This document shows positions 21,607-33,115 of a stretch of 64,000 nucleotides of DNA, piece after piece. Where the stretch lies: contig NC_135722.1 in assembly GCF_964656455.1 (NCBI RefSeq), positions 92,747,313-92,811,312 on the forward strand, read 5' to 3'. Made by a program: the position numbers and the translations under genes. The DNA is from Halichoerus grypus. Lineage: Eukaryota; Chordata; Mammalia; Carnivora; Phocidae. Positions within the stretch are counted from its first letter, which is position 1, and every line of letters begins with the position of its first letter. Under the pieces are notes generated by a model. It was not told where the DNA came from, ran no database searches, and worked only from the letters and a program-made list of their open reading frames with translations.

Positions 21607-21841
21607 CATTGTACCATAGATGCTCTCTGTTACTATATGAACTATCTTGATCAGGGACTGAAGCCTTCATTGGATGCACGACCACAGTTTTCCTCCTGTG
21701 TTTTCTTAGGCAGCTCTGGTTGGTGTGAAGTGATGTAGTTTCTGTGTTGCGGTAAGAGCTGCACCGGACTTGCAGTTAAAAGACAAGGTTTCAATCACCT
21801 CACTCCCATTTGGATGGCTACTATCAAAAATACAGAAAATA

Positions 21842-22035
21842 GGGGCGCCTGGGTGGCTCAGTCGTTAAGCGTCTGCCTTCAGCTCAGGTCATGATCCCAG
21901 GGTTCTGGGATCGAGCCCCACATCGGGCTCCCTGCTCCACGGGAAGCCTGCTTCTCCCTCTCCCACTCCCCCTGCTTGTGTTCCCTCTCTCGCTGTGTGT
22001 CTCTTTCTGTCAAATGAATAAATAAAATCTTTTAA
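21842..22035 (+). mobile_element. Can-SINE, young subtype
   Basis: Inserted after AAAAATACAGAAAATA (21826-21841); the same 16 bp recur directly after it at 22036-22051. Confidence 0.95.
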
Positions 22036-22051
22036 AAAAATACAGAAAATA

Positions 22052-22249
22052 GGGGTGCTGGGGTGGCTCAGTCAGTTAAGTGTCCAACTCTTGGTTTTGG
22101 CTCAGGTCATGATCTCAGGGTTGTTGAGATCGAGCCCCGTGTTGGGCTCCCCACTCAGTGCGGAGTCTGCTTGGAATTCTCTCTTTCCCTCTCCCTCAGC
22201 TCTTCCCCCTACTCTCTCTCTCTCTAAAATAAGTAAATAAATCTTTAAA
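22052..22249 (+). mobile_element. Can-SINE, older subtype
   Basis: Head GGGGTGCTGGGGTGGCTCAG, body TCTGCTTGGAATTCTCTC. Flanked by copies two and three of the same 16-bp target (22036-22051, 22250-22265). Confidence 0.95.
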
Positions 22250-22936
22250 AAAAATACAGAAAATACTGTTGGTAAGGATGCAGAGGAATTGAAACACTCA
22301 TGCTCTCTTGGTGAGATTGTTCAGTGGTGCAAGTACTATAAAAAACAGTATGGTGGTTTCTCAAAATATTAAAAATAGAACTACCAGCAATATCACTTCT
22401 GGGTATAATACATACAAAAGAATTGAAAGCAGGATCTTGAAGAGATATTTGAACACTCATGTTCATAGTAGCATTATTCACAATAACCAAGAGGTAGAAG
22501 CAACCCAAATGTCCACCAATGGATGAATGACGGATAAATGAAATGTTTGTTTGCTTCTATACATACAATGGGATATTACTCATCCTTAGAAGGAAATCTT
22601 GTCACATGCTATCAGATGAACCTGGATGAACCTGAAGGACAGTAGGCTAAGTGAAATAAGGCAGTCACAAAAAGCAAATACTATATGATTCCACTTATAT
22701 GAGATATCTGCGGGAGTCAAATTCAAAGAAACAGAAAGTAGAGTGGTGGTTGCCAGGGGACGTGGGGAGGAGAAAATGGGGAGTTTCTGTCTAGTGGATA
22801 CAGACTTTCTGTTTTGCAAGATGAAAAAGTTTTGGAGATGGTTGTACAACAATGTGAATATACTTAACACTATTGAACTGAACACTTATAAATTGTTGAG
22901 ATGGTGAATTTTATGTTATGTGCTTTTTACCACAAT

Positions 22937-22938
<2 letters not shown>

Positions 22939-22971
<33 letters not shown>
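22939..22971 (+). repeat. (CA)n microsatellite at an L1 tail
   Basis: About 16 CA units follow the L1 3' end, probably grown from its A-rich tail. Confidence 0.92.
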
Positions 22972-22973
<2 letters not shown>

Positions 22974-22994
22974 TTTAAGTCCAATCAAACAGGT

Positions 22995-23085
22995 GCTAGC
23001 AATGAGAGAGTCATTTAAACTTTCTAAGCTTCAGTTCTTTCATCTGTAAAATGAGGGTAAAGTGTCCATCTCTGAGTTACAATGA
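22995..23085 (+). mobile_element. MIR fragment
   Basis: AAACTTTCTAAGCTTCAGTT, CATCTGTAAAATGAGGGTAA: the central sense MIR. Confidence 0.6.
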
Positions 23086-23781
23086 AATCAGAGAGATTGG
23101 GGCAAACACATTAGGATAAAGGTATATGGGAGGGTTGTGGACAATTAAGTGTAATACTGAAGTAGTGCCCTGGTATTGATGTTGCTGGAAATTGCTCTGC
23201 CACAATTTTAATTGTATTAAATTCATTAGTTACCTAGAAGTGTTTTAATTCTGGCCCCTATAAAGAACCTTACACAACATAGGCACAGGAACTGCCTGCC
23301 ATATCAATTCCCAGTATTGGAGGATGGTGTGAGTTTTAAATGACATTTTAAGATTGATGATACATTACCTAGGCAGCAGAAAACACAACAAATTACTTAG
23401 GTCTAAAAGCATTCAACTAGGATTTGTAAATGGTAACCTGGACTCATTAAGGATTTCTATTTGTTAGAGAATGGTCAAGAGGACTGGTTTTGTGTGATTC
23501 ATATTTCCGCTGCTACTCAGGAAAGTGTAAGCCAGTAAAATCCATTTGTGGGCTGTGAAACACTTAATGCTCCTTTGTACTGATGTCTTATCATTAAGAA
23601 AAAAAAGTTCATTTATAAAGAGGACAGCAGGAATTAGGCAGTAGCACATAGTCATACTAACCTGCCTGTCCATCTTCAAGAAGCTCTGCACCCAGGTTCC
23701 TGGGTTTTGGGTCAAAGATGGGGACGCAACATCAGCTCCCCGCTGTCCACTCATCTCCTTTGGGCATCTTCAAAAGAGGCT
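23086..23781. other. Unique stretch, nothing recognised
   Basis: AT-rich, without repeat or gene signatures. Confidence 0.45.
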
Positions 23782-23800
23782 AGAAAAATACACTAAGAGA

Positions 23801-24005
23801 GGGGCGCCTGCGTGGCTCAGTCATTAAGTGTCTGCCTTCGGCTCAGGTCATGATCCCAGAGTCCTGGGATCGAGCCCCACATCGGGCTCCCTGCTCCGCG
23901 GGAAGCCTGCTTCTCCCTCTCCCACTCCCCCTGCTTGTGTTCCCTCTCTCGCTGTGTCTCTCTCTATCAAATAAATAAATCTTAAAAAAAGAAAGAAAGA
24001 AAGAA
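23801..24005 (+). mobile_element. Can-SINE with (GAAA)n tail
   Basis: Sense, young subtype. Perfect 19-bp target duplication, 23782-23800 and 24006-24024 (AGAAAAATACACTAAGAGA). Confidence 0.95.
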
Positions 24006-24024
24006 AGAAAAATACACTAAGAGA

Positions 24025-24475
24025 GAGTTTTCGTATTCCTTCATTCCCAGACCGTCCCCAGAGGGAATTGTCAGTCACCAGCAGATGTCCGTTCAGACTA
24101 TCCTGCTGCCCATTGTGGGTTTTTGAGGAGGATCAGCACTGAGGTGGGTTCTAGAGGGTTAGTGACAGGGGATAACATGTCTATAGTGCAGTTAACTCTC
24201 ACCAATCTTGATAACACAAGGGAGCCATGAGCAGTGAGGGGGCTAACCCCAACGAGAATATAATATTTTTTTAGAATTTGACTGTGATTTTTGAGTTGCT
24301 AGTTCTTTTAGAAAGTTGATTGGGTGCATGTAATTTGAAAGAGCTTTTCTCTCTTTGTTTAGGACCACACGTCTCAGTGTCCGAGAGGTCCAATCAAAAG
24401 TATTTTTGCTGTTTCCCCAAGAAAGTCTTGTATTTTCATTCCAGGTCGTATCCTAGCACTCTGCCTATTATGTCA
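24025..24475. other. Unique stretch, nothing recognised
   Basis: No repeat, splice-flanked frame or CpG cluster seen. Confidence 0.45.
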
Positions 24476-24489
24476 AGAGTCCTAAAGCA

Positions 24490-24678
24490 GGGCCGCCTGG
24501 GTGGCTCAGTCGGTTAAGCATCTGACTTTGGCTCAGGTCATGATCTCAGGTCCTGGGATCGAGCGAGCCCCACATCTCAGCAGGGACATCTGCTTCTCCC
24601 TCTCCCTCTGCCCACCCCTCCCGCTCGTTCACTCTCTTTCTCTCTAATAAATAAATAAAATCTTAAAAAAAAAAAAAA
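24490..24678 (+). mobile_element. Can-SINE, older subtype
   Basis: Head GGCCGCCTGGGTGGCTCAGT. Target duplication AGAGTCCTAAAGC / AGAATCCTGAAGC with two differences, so it is older than its neighbours. Confidence 0.92.
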
Positions 24679-24764
24679 AGAATCCTGAAGCCGACAGACA
24701 AGTGAGGTACCTGCCAAAATATTGTTACAAACACATACGAACCACACACCCAGACCTCAGGAAA

Positions 24765-24890
24765 ATGTAAGCTCAGTGAGGAAAGGGATTTTTGTGTGTT
24801 TGGTTTGCTGCTTTATTCCCATCACCTGAAAGAGTTCTGAGCACAGAGTGGTGCTCAATAACTGTTTTTCAAATGAACAGATGAATACTT
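24765..24890 (+). mobile_element. L2 3' end
   Basis: TAAGCTCAGTGAGGAAAGGG...TGCTCAATAACTGTTTTTC. Confidence 0.6.
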
Positions 24891-25773
24891 GCTACATACA
24901 CGCTTACACACAAATTCACAGAATTGGTAAGAACAGAGCAACAGCGTCTCATGCCAGGGAAACCCAGGCATGATATGGCCAGTTTCTCCAGTATGATGGT
25001 CTGTGGGCTTTCTTTCCATCTACATTGGAAAGAAAATATGTCATGACACTGGGCTTAAATCCAAACACCATGTCCAGAACACTAAGAATATATTTAGTTC
25101 AAGGACTCTTAAAATTTGAGAAAACAGCATGAAAGTAATGGGAACTATAAAAACAACTGATGTGGTCCTTTGAGTAGCCAAAGGATCTCAAAATCTTAAA
25201 AATTAATCATATCATGATTATGGACATCAGGTCTCAGGGTCTAATTACTGCTTTATTGTTTTCTTTCTTAGACTTAATTTACAAAGATTTTATCTGACTT
25301 GACTGTTAATTTGTGACCTTAATATGAGTCCTTGTAAAATGACACACTTCAGGTTTTCAAAAAACAGTTTCTAGCACATTACACTTTTCAAAGAATCTTT
25401 ACATACATTATCTAATTTCAAACATCTATGCAAAGACTGAGGAAGACCAAATTTCTGAAGTCCAGAAAGCCTGAGAGATCATCCAGTTTATATTTTCCTT
25501 TTCCACTGCAACTTGCCTTTAGTTACTAATCTCGACTCTCTGTGGCTTCCCTTTAGCACAGACTAAGGTAAATGGAGGAGAGGTAGAACTGAGATTTATT
25601 AGCCCCTAGGTAACTGAAATTAGAGTTCTGGATATGTGTGCCCCCTAGTGTTTGTGAAGTCTGTGATGGTTCAGAACATACAGGAGAGTGGAAATCAAGG
25701 TAGGTAGCAACAGCTCCAAATCATCCCCCAAAGCTAGGCATGGACAACTTTGCATAGAAGGCCAGTGAGAAAG
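24891..25773. other. Mostly unique DNA
   Basis: About 25380-25490 resembles a diverged antisense MIR. Otherwise unrecognised. Confidence 0.4.
25638..25651 (-). promoter_or_regulatory. CTCF-like motif
   Basis: Antisense reads ACACTAGGGGGCAC, agreeing with 13 of 14 core positions of the CTCF consensus as I recall it. Motif match only; occupancy is unknown. Confidence 0.35.
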
Positions 25774-25820
25774 TGTGTGTGTGCGTGCATGCAGGTGCAT
25801 GTGTGTATGTGTGTGTATTT
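25774..25820 (+). repeat. Imperfect (TG)n repeat
   Basis: TG units interrupted by CATGCAGG; low complexity. Confidence 0.8.
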
Positions 25821-25904
25821 TGCAAGAGGCATCAGACTTCGGAGTCCAATGTTCAGAGTTCAGAAACTGCCACCCCAGCACCAACATCTCCTCCCAAGCT
25901 GTCA

Positions 25905-26070
25905 CACTGCTGATTCTCAACCCTGGCTACACATCAGAAAAACCTATTATTTACTGCATGTGCCCACTTCAGAGATTCTCGTTAGTTAGATCTGGGTGGG
26001 GTCCAGGCATCAGCATTTTTCAGAGCTACCCAGATAATTATTAATATACAGCTGGAGTTGAGAACTACTG
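25905..26070 (+). mobile_element. MER5A DNA transposon (hAT-Charlie)
   Basis: Begins TTCTCAACCCTGGCTACACA and ends GTTGAGAACTACTG, the inverted termini of MER5A. Centre CAGGCATCAGCATTTTTCAG. Non-autonomous, no transposase. Confidence 0.82.
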
Positions 26071-26468
26071 GGTCATGCATTGCAGCAGGTTAGATTGAAG
26101 TTGGAATTTACCATTGATGAAGTTGTTTGATCTTGAACCTGTGAAGTCTATAAATATCATCTTGTGGGCTTTAGAAAAGAAAAAAAAATGGCTTTGAGTT
26201 ATATATAGTGAATTAAACATGAGTTTATCTACATTCCCTCCTGAGTTTTCACTGAAATGAGAGTACATGTTATAAACCTACAGGACAGGTAGAACAGAGA
26301 GGAAAACACCACAGACAAGAGAAATCAACAAAGTTTGGGGAAATGGAATGCAAATGGAAGAATAGAAGCTGACTTCATGGACTAGAAAAAGCTAAAGCCT
26401 AAGTGTTTGCAGAGGGGAAGATTGATGAGAGTCAAACTGATTTGTGTTCAAGAATCCCTGAAAGGCTC
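26071..26468. other. Unique stretch, nothing recognised
   Basis: AT-rich, no repeat or gene signature. Confidence 0.45.
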
Positions 26469-26491
26469 AGAAATTGGAGGCCTCAGCTACA

Positions 26492-26698
26492 GGGCGCCTG
26501 GGGGGCTCAGTCGTTAAGCGTCTGCCTTCGGGTCAGGTCATGATCCCAGGGTCCTGGGATCGAGCCCCACATCAGGCTCCCTGCTCAGCGGGAAGCCTGC
26601 TTCTCCCTCTCCCACTCCCCCCTGCTTGTGATCCTTCTCTCGCTGTGTCTTTCTCTGTCAAATAAATAAATAAAATCTTTAAAAAAAGAAAAAAAGAA
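26492..26698 (+). mobile_element. Can-SINE with unusually long target duplication
   Basis: Young subtype. A 23-bp duplication, 26469-26491 and 26699-26721, with no mismatch seen. Confidence 0.95.
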
Positions 26699-26721
26699 AG
26701 AAATTGGAGGCCTCAGCTACA

Positions 26722-27273
26722 AAGATGGGAAGGGGGGGTAAGACTGAAAACAGGAGGACCAGGTCCCTTGAAGGTCTGTATAATGGGCAGTAATCCCCAA
26801 GTCTTACCAACATGAGATGCCAGGTGACTCCCTCTATTGTAGAAGGAGCTAGATTATTCCCTGAAAAAACCAAGAAGAGTCTTCAGACAGGATAGGGAGG
26901 AGGCACTGCAAAGAGGAAATTCAGGGAACCTCCATAATCACCTCTGGGCATCCAGCCCTTCTAGCCTCTTGGCCTCGAGAATGCTGACTGCCAAACAAAT
27001 TCTCCCCAGGCAAAGAACTGGAAAATCTTTCTTTGGAGAAACTGAAAAGCCCTCAGGAAACAAACAAATAAACAAACAAAAACCTCTGAAAAATGATGTT
27101 TAGAATACCCACAGTAAGAACAACTGTTTCTCTACCACATCCCTACAGAGTGAAGGCAATGAGTTGACAAGCTACACTGATTATTCCTGAGATTCTAATC
27201 AGCTTTCTAGAGCCTCGCTCTGAATGGATAATGAAGGATCTCCAGATCCTTAAAGAAAGCTTCCATCCAGTGC

Positions 27274-27304
<31 letters not shown>

Positions 27305-27485
27305 CAAAACAAAAGAGAAGAAATGGAAGTCATTGCAAAAAGAGACAAAAAAAGATATTAAATTTATAATTGATATTCTCAGAAGAAGAGAGGATACTGC
27401 AGCCAGGAAGTAAGAACAGAAGGCTGTAAAAAAAATAAACCCTTTAAGAACAAAGAGTTCTCAGGAAATAAAAATCTGGTAGCTT
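26722..27485 (+). other. Unclassified; possible old L1/HAL1 5' part
   Basis: A-rich text with Lys/Glu-rich broken frames (27300-27480) resembles the ORF1 area of an old L1 or HAL1. It may join the fragment that resumes at 28019 across the MLT1 LTR. Contains an (AAAAC)n run at 27274-27313. Confidence 0.3.
27274..27313 (+). repeat. (AAAAC)n repeat
   Basis: Repeated CAAAA units, eight or so. Confidence 0.9.
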
Positions 27486-28018
27486 TGGTAGCTAGTCTCC
27501 AAAGATAGACCCCAAGGAACCATGCTTCCCAATATCCACGCCCTTGCATCATCCCCTCCCACATGGAATTTTTTTGGCTTCGTGACACTCTAACCAATAA
27601 AATGGGACAAAAGTGATGCTATGCCCATTTTGGCTTAAGCCTTAGGAATTTAGCGGCTTCTGCTTTTGTGCTTTTGGAAGCCCTGAGCCATCCTATAAGA
27701 AGTCTGGGTACCCCACTGGAGAGACCACAGGGAGAGCTCATGAGGAGAGAGAAAGATCCTGAGACTACATGAAGAATGAGAAGCTCTGCCCTCCCAGGGT
27801 CCTAGCTGAGCCTCGTCCTGCCATCTGGCCAAAGCAGGTGCATGAATGAAGCTGTGTTGGAGATTCCAGCCCCATCTGCCACATGAGAGGGAGGCCACAC
27901 GAGAGAGCCCAACTAAAACAGATGAGCCCCAGTCAACCCACAGAATCATGAAAAATAATAAAATGGCTGTTGTTTTAAGTTACAGATGGTGTGTTACGCA
28001 ACCAAGATATCTAAAATA
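27486..28018 (+). mobile_element. MLT1-type MaLR LTR (old subfamily)
   Basis: Sense: GGTAGCTAGTCTCCAAAGAT, ATCCCCTCCCACATGGAAT, AAGTGATGCTATGCC, AATAATAAAATGGCTGTTGT, TGTGTTACGCAACCAAGATA. The pattern matches the older MLT1 group. Confidence 0.8.
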
Positions 28019-28287
28019 ATTGCCAAAATAAAATGATGAATCTGAATGGCATCAGACTTCTTAACAACAACCCTGAAAGCTAGAAGACAGTAGAGCAATA
28101 GCTTGAAAAGCCAGGGGAGGGGGGATGCATTATTTCAATCTACAGTTCTACACTCAGTAAAATTAGCAATCAAACATAAGGTTGGATTAAAGAAGATTTC
28201 TTGCAAGGCCTCAAAAAATTTACAACTTATGAAAACCTTCTCAAGAAGCTATTGTCAGATGTGACTCAGTAGAATGAAGGATTAAAC

Positions 28288-28505
28288 CAGAAGTTCTCAA
28301 CTGGGGGCAATCTGGCCCTCCAGGGACATTGAGCAATGTCGGGAGACATTCGGGTTGTGGACAGGGGTGATGTTGCTGGCATCTAGTAGGTTGAGGTCGG
28401 GGATGTTGCTAACAGGGAATTAGCAACCACACAGGAAATTAGCTGACCCACAACAGGGAATTAGCTGACCCCAAATATTAATAGTGTACAGGCTGAGAAG
28501 CCCTG
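28288..28505 (+). mobile_element. MER20 DNA transposon (hAT-Charlie), full length
   Basis: 218 bp from CAGAAGTTCTCAACTGGGGG to GGCTGAGAAGCCCTG. Perfect 8-bp target duplication GATTAAAC at 28280-28287 and 28506-28513, as expected for hAT elements. Small internal tandem repeats (GGGAATTAGC units, 28415-28470) replace part of the usual body. Confidence 0.93.
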
Positions 28506-28939
28506 GATTAAACCAAGAGAGAAGACATGATATCAGGGAAGGAGATTTTCAACACAATAGATCTGCAGAGGGAATTTCCAAGACCGTGGCTATCTTAAAG
28601 GCTTAGAGAACAGCCAGTCCAAATTGGAAAGGGATCATAGAGGATTCCAGTAGGAATACAGAGAATATATCCAGGAGAAAAAAAGAGAAGGATGGAACTG
28701 GAATAATACCTGGTTATTTGACTATCTGGGCAGAGTATTGGGTGGAGAATTTATAGTTCTTCTGAAGAGTGGGAAGATTTAGTGATGGGGTCATGAAAAA
28801 GTAAAAAAGGTAAAAATGAGGCAATGATTAACTTCACAAGATATGAAAAATTGTACAAGAAAGGAAATATAATTATATTCTCTCAGCAAGTTGGTCTTAA
28901 ATGGCAGTAATCAGGTGATCATAAATTAATGATAATAGC

Positions 28940-29165
28940 AGACACATAAATGGCTTATTATAGCACTGTTCTAACTGCTTGACCTATATTTACTCATTGA
29001 ACCCTCACAAAATTTTTGCAAGGTAGCTACTATTATTATCCCTGACAAAGGCATAGAATAGTTAAGCAATTTGCCTGAGATTGCACAGCTATAAGTAGTA
29101 GAAGCAGGATTTGAACCTAGGAAGTCTGGTTCCAGAATTTTAACATTTTTATGTTATCCTAGGCT
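28940..29165 (-). mobile_element. MIR SINE
   Basis: Antisense: TATAGCACTGTTCTAACTGC, CAAGGTAGCTACTATTATTA, GATTGCACAGCTATAAGTAG, GCAGGATTTGAACCTAGG. Confidence 0.82.
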
Positions 29166-29640
29166 ATTTACTCATTAAAACAAATTTTTTAAATGTGATG
29201 TTCATCTTGTATGCATGACGTAGCTGGGCAACAAGCAACTGTTTTGTTCTCCAGCAGTTAATAAATGTCTGGAATATCGCTCCTAGAACCAGAGTAGAAG
29301 GACAGAGAGGGAGAATCAGAGTGTGAATGTGCTAAACCCTCATCCACTGTAATAGGATTACTGAGATATATATATGTCTAAAATTCAGAAGCAAAGATAT
29401 AGCAGCATGAGCATGCTGTTTTGATATATGGAAGAAAATATCAGAAGAACAGCTAAGACATTAAAGTGGTTGCCCTGAGGGGATGGGACTTAGGAGCAGA
29501 GAGTGAAAAGGAGGGGAGAGCTCTTATTATTATAAGCCTTGTAGTACCATTTAGCTTTAAAATTATGTCTATTTATTACTTTGATAAAAAATAAAATTCA
29601 TTTAAAAATTAAACTGTCATTGGTTGAAGATTGTTGAGAC

Positions 29641-30700
29641 TTGTCCTGCCTGGAAACAAGGACATAATCCAATGATTCTTAAAATGGCCTTCTGGGCTAA
29701 GGACCATGAAAATAGGAATATTCCGTATCAGGGAATGGCCTAAATTGCTTTTTCATATGTAGAACAGGAAGATCATTCAGAGTAGAGGCACTTGTCTTGA
29801 GCCACTTAAGACTCTCAATGATCCATGGGTGGCACCTTTATGACAGAGCCTGTGTAATATCCAGAGGAACTCCTTTCTGGAGAGAAACATGGGGTATCTC
29901 AGGTGGGAAGGGGTCATTGCTGAGGGAAGAGGAAGGTTGATAACCTCCATCCCTGAGTACAAAAGATGAAGGTAAATTGTACCAAAGGAAGACTGTGTGA
30001 GGAAGTCACTTAAGAGTTTGAATGAAGACTAAGGACAAGCCTTAGGAGACTGAGATTTCTTGAAACTTACCCAGCTATGACTTATTTTTAAACCCCTACC
30101 TCTTGCTTTGCAATGGCCCCAGACTCCCCTTCTGCACTACTTACTATCCCCTCAGTCTCACCATCTTGGAGGCCTTGGAACACCTCCTCCAGTCCTACTT
30201 ATTGTAACAACCAATTGGACTAAACTGAGCAACTTTGTGCAGGGACATTTCGACAACATCTTGCCCCATGTCTGAGCTGCACCACTTTGCTCTTGTCCAT
30301 GAGATTCCTGTCTACAGTGAGGTGAGAAACAACCAGACTAGTTGGGCACTTGCATGTGAGCTGCTCAGAAGCACAGGGGAAATTAACCCTGTGTGGCAAA
30401 CTGACCAATGGATGATGGACACCAGTGGATAATTCTCTCTTCCTGAAACTTCCTGAAAAACAATCATGTGTAGCATGGAAGATCCTGTGAAATCAAGCAT
30501 TTCTTCCTGCTTCATGTCAAGTGGTGATAAACTCTTGTGTTGCTTCTCCCTGCTCCCCTCACTTCCACTTCCTTGGATTGCACACCCTAACCAAGTAACA
30601 GCCCACATGTCATGTCTCAGGTTCTGCTTTCTGAGAAGCCCAGGTTTCAGACTTCAAAAAATATTAAAGGCCTCACCTAATATAAAATAGATCATCTGAA
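29641..30700. other. Unclassified 1-kb block
   Basis: About 30350-30650 has phrases reminiscent of an LTR (TGTGGCAAACTGACCAATGG, TGTCATGTCTCAGGTTCTGC), but I cannot assign a family. No gene recognised. Confidence 0.35.
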
Positions 30701-31663
30701 CAGTCCTATAACGACTGAAGAGATTGAATTTGTAATTTGAAAACTTTCAAAATAGAACTCTTCAGGCCCAGATGGCTTGCTGGAGAATTCTACCAAACAT
30801 GTAAAAAAAAGAATTAGCATCAATTCTATGCAAACTCTTCCAGAAACTAGAAGAGGGGAAAGCACTTCTCATGAGGATACTGTTACTCTAATATCAAAAT
30901 CAAACAAATAGAGTAAAAAAAAAAAAAACAAAAACAAAACTTCAGGCTTATATTTCTCATTAACTTAGATGCAAAAATACTTTTTTAGAAATGCTAGCAT
31001 ATTGAACCCAGCAGTATATAAAAAGGATTATATACCACAACCAGGTAGGGTAAGGGATCGAATTATGAGCTAGGCTGATTCAGTATTTGACAATCAGTCA
31101 ATTGATGCAGAAAAGGAATTTGACAACACTCAATTCGTGATAAAAACTCTTAGAAAATTAGGGATAGAGGGTAACTTCCTTCACTTAATAAAAAGCACCT
31201 ATAAAAATTAGCAGTTAACTTCATACTTAATAATGATAACCTGAATGCTTTCCTTCTAAGATTAGGAATAAAGCCAGGATGTCCACTCTCACTACTCCTC
31301 TTCCACATAGTAGTAGAAGTTCTAGTCAGAGTGATAAGCCAAGAAAAGGAAATAAAAGGCATACCAATTGGAAAAGAAGAAAAAAAATTGTCCAAATTTG
31401 CAGGTGATATGATGAGAAAATCCCAAGGAATCAACAAGAAAATTCACAGAACTATTAAGTCAGTTCAGTAAGTTCGTAGGATATAGGATCAACGTCAAAA
31501 ACCATTGTATTCCAATATATGTTGGCAACAAACATGTGGAAAACAAAAACTAAAAACGCAATACCATTTATAATTACCCCTCAGTTATCCCTCAAAATGA
31601 AATACTTAGGTGTAAATCTAATAAAAACATATAGATCTGTATGCTAAAAAAACACAAAATGCT

Positions 31664-31772
31664 GGGGCACCTGGTTGGTTCAGTTGGAAGAGCATGCCAC
31701 TCTTGATCTCAGGCTCGTGAGTTTAAGCCCCACATTGAGGGTAGAGATTACCAAAAAGTTTTTTTTTAAAAA
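31664..31772 (+). mobile_element. Short tRNA-derived SINE
   Basis: GGGGCACCTGGTTGGTTCAG to a mixed T/A tail, no CT-rich body. Target duplication AAAAAACACAAAATGCT at 31647-31663 and about 31774-31790. Confidence 0.9.
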
Positions 31773-31972
31773 AAAAAAACACAAAATGCTAATGAAAGAA
31801 ATCAAAGAAGATCTAAATAAATGGAGAGATATACCATGTTCAAAGGTCAGAAGACTCAATATAGTGAAGATGTCAATTATTCCCAAATTGACCTATAGAT
31901 TTAATGTAATTCTTATTAAAACCCAAGCAGGAATTTTTATAAACATAGACAACCTTATTATAAGATATACAT

Positions 31973-32080
31973 GAAAAGGCAAAGGAATAGAATAGCTTAA
32001 ATAATTTTGGAAAAGAAAAAAAAGTAGGAGGAACCTTGTACCTGTACTTGATGCTAAGACATTCTGTAGTGATAGTAATC
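31973..32080 (+). repeat. L1 internal duplication, copy 1 (native position)
   Basis: ORF2 segment GAAAAGGCAAAGGAATAGAA... in its normal L1 order, just before GATAGTGTGGTATTGG. Partner at 33015. Confidence 0.85.
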
Positions 32081-33014
32081 GAGATAGTGTGGTATTGGTG
32101 AGGGAATAGACATGTAGATCAATAGAACAGAATAAAGAACCTAGAAACAGACCAACACAAATATACCCAGTTGATTGCTACAAGATGCAAAAGCAATTCA
32201 GTGGAGGAAGGACAGTCTTTTCATCAAATGGTGATGGAGCAATTATAATTAGACATCTATGGGTAAAAATAATAAATCTTGACACAAACCTCCCACCATA
32301 TACAAAAATTAATTCAAAACACATCACAGATTTGAATGTAATGTGAATCTATAAAATTTTTAGGAGAAAACGTCGGAGAAGATCTTCAGGCTAGGCAGAG
32401 ACTTACTAGACATGACACCAAAGCACAATACATAAAAAGAAAATATGGTAACTTGGACCTCATCAGAATTAAAAACTTTTGCCCCATGAATAACCTCATT
32501 AAAAGGATTAAAATAAAATCTACCACCAGGAGAAAATATTTGTAAGCCATATATCTGACAAAGGCTCATATCTAGACTATAGAAAGAGCTCTTGAAAATC
32601 AACATTAAAAACAAAACAATTATAAAATATGCAGAAGACATGAGCAGACATTTCACCTAAAAGGAGATAAAGATGGCAAATAAGCACATGAAAATTTTTC
32701 AACATCCTAGCCATTAGCAAACAAAATCACAATGAGGTATCAGTACACATCTCCTAGAACAGCTAAAATAAAAAATAGTGGCAACACTAAATCTGGCAAG
32801 GATGTAGAGAAACTGGATCACTCATAGCTTGCTGGTGGGAGTGAAAATGTTACAACCACTCCAGAAAACAGTTTGGCAGTTTCTTATAAAACTCAACATG
32901 CAATTACCATATGACCAAGCAATTTCACTCTTGGGCATTTATCCCAGAGAAATGAAAACTCAGCTCCACACAAAAACCTATACATGCATGTTCATAGCAG
33001 ATTTCTTCATAATA

Positions 33015-33115
33015 GAAAAGGCAAAGGAATAAAATAGCTTAAATAATTTTGGAAAAGAAAAAAAATAGAAGGAATCACTGCACCTGATGCTAAGACATTC
33101 TGTAGTGACAGTAAC
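33015..33115 (+). repeat. L1 internal duplication, copy 2 (misplaced in 3' UTR)
   Basis: Same segment as 31973-32080 at roughly 88-90% identity, replacing about 45 bases of ordinary L1 3' UTR between TTTCTTCATAATA and TTGAGCGAATGGTTGAACAA. Confidence 0.85.

Larger units (their letters stand above)
21790..22930 (+). mobile_element. Old L1 3' end, hit twice by SINEs
   Basis: Sense L1 3' UTR: CACTCCCATTTGGATGGCTA, then after the SINEs GTTGGTAAGGATGCAGAGGA, CCAATGGATGAATGACGG, TATGATTCCACTTATATGAG, and the end GGTGAATTTTATGTTATGTG. No intact frame. Confidence 0.9.
28019..29640 (+). mobile_element. Old L1/HAL1 LINE remnant
   Basis: CCCTGAAAGCTAGAAGACAG, CTACACTCAGTAAAATTAGC, CAAGGCCTCAAAAAATTTAC, and near the end AAAGTGGTTGCCCTGAGGGG: phrases of ancient L1M/HAL1 copies. 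Interrupted by MER20 and a MIR. No intact frame. Confidence 0.6.

Noticed and set aside
23848..24078. Recurring open frames with similar proteins (REGTQAGGVGEGEAGF, GRLGGSVVKRLPSAQVM and variants) at many positions
   Set aside because: They are Can-SINE sequence translated on either strand. Similarity reflects the repeat family, not a gene family.
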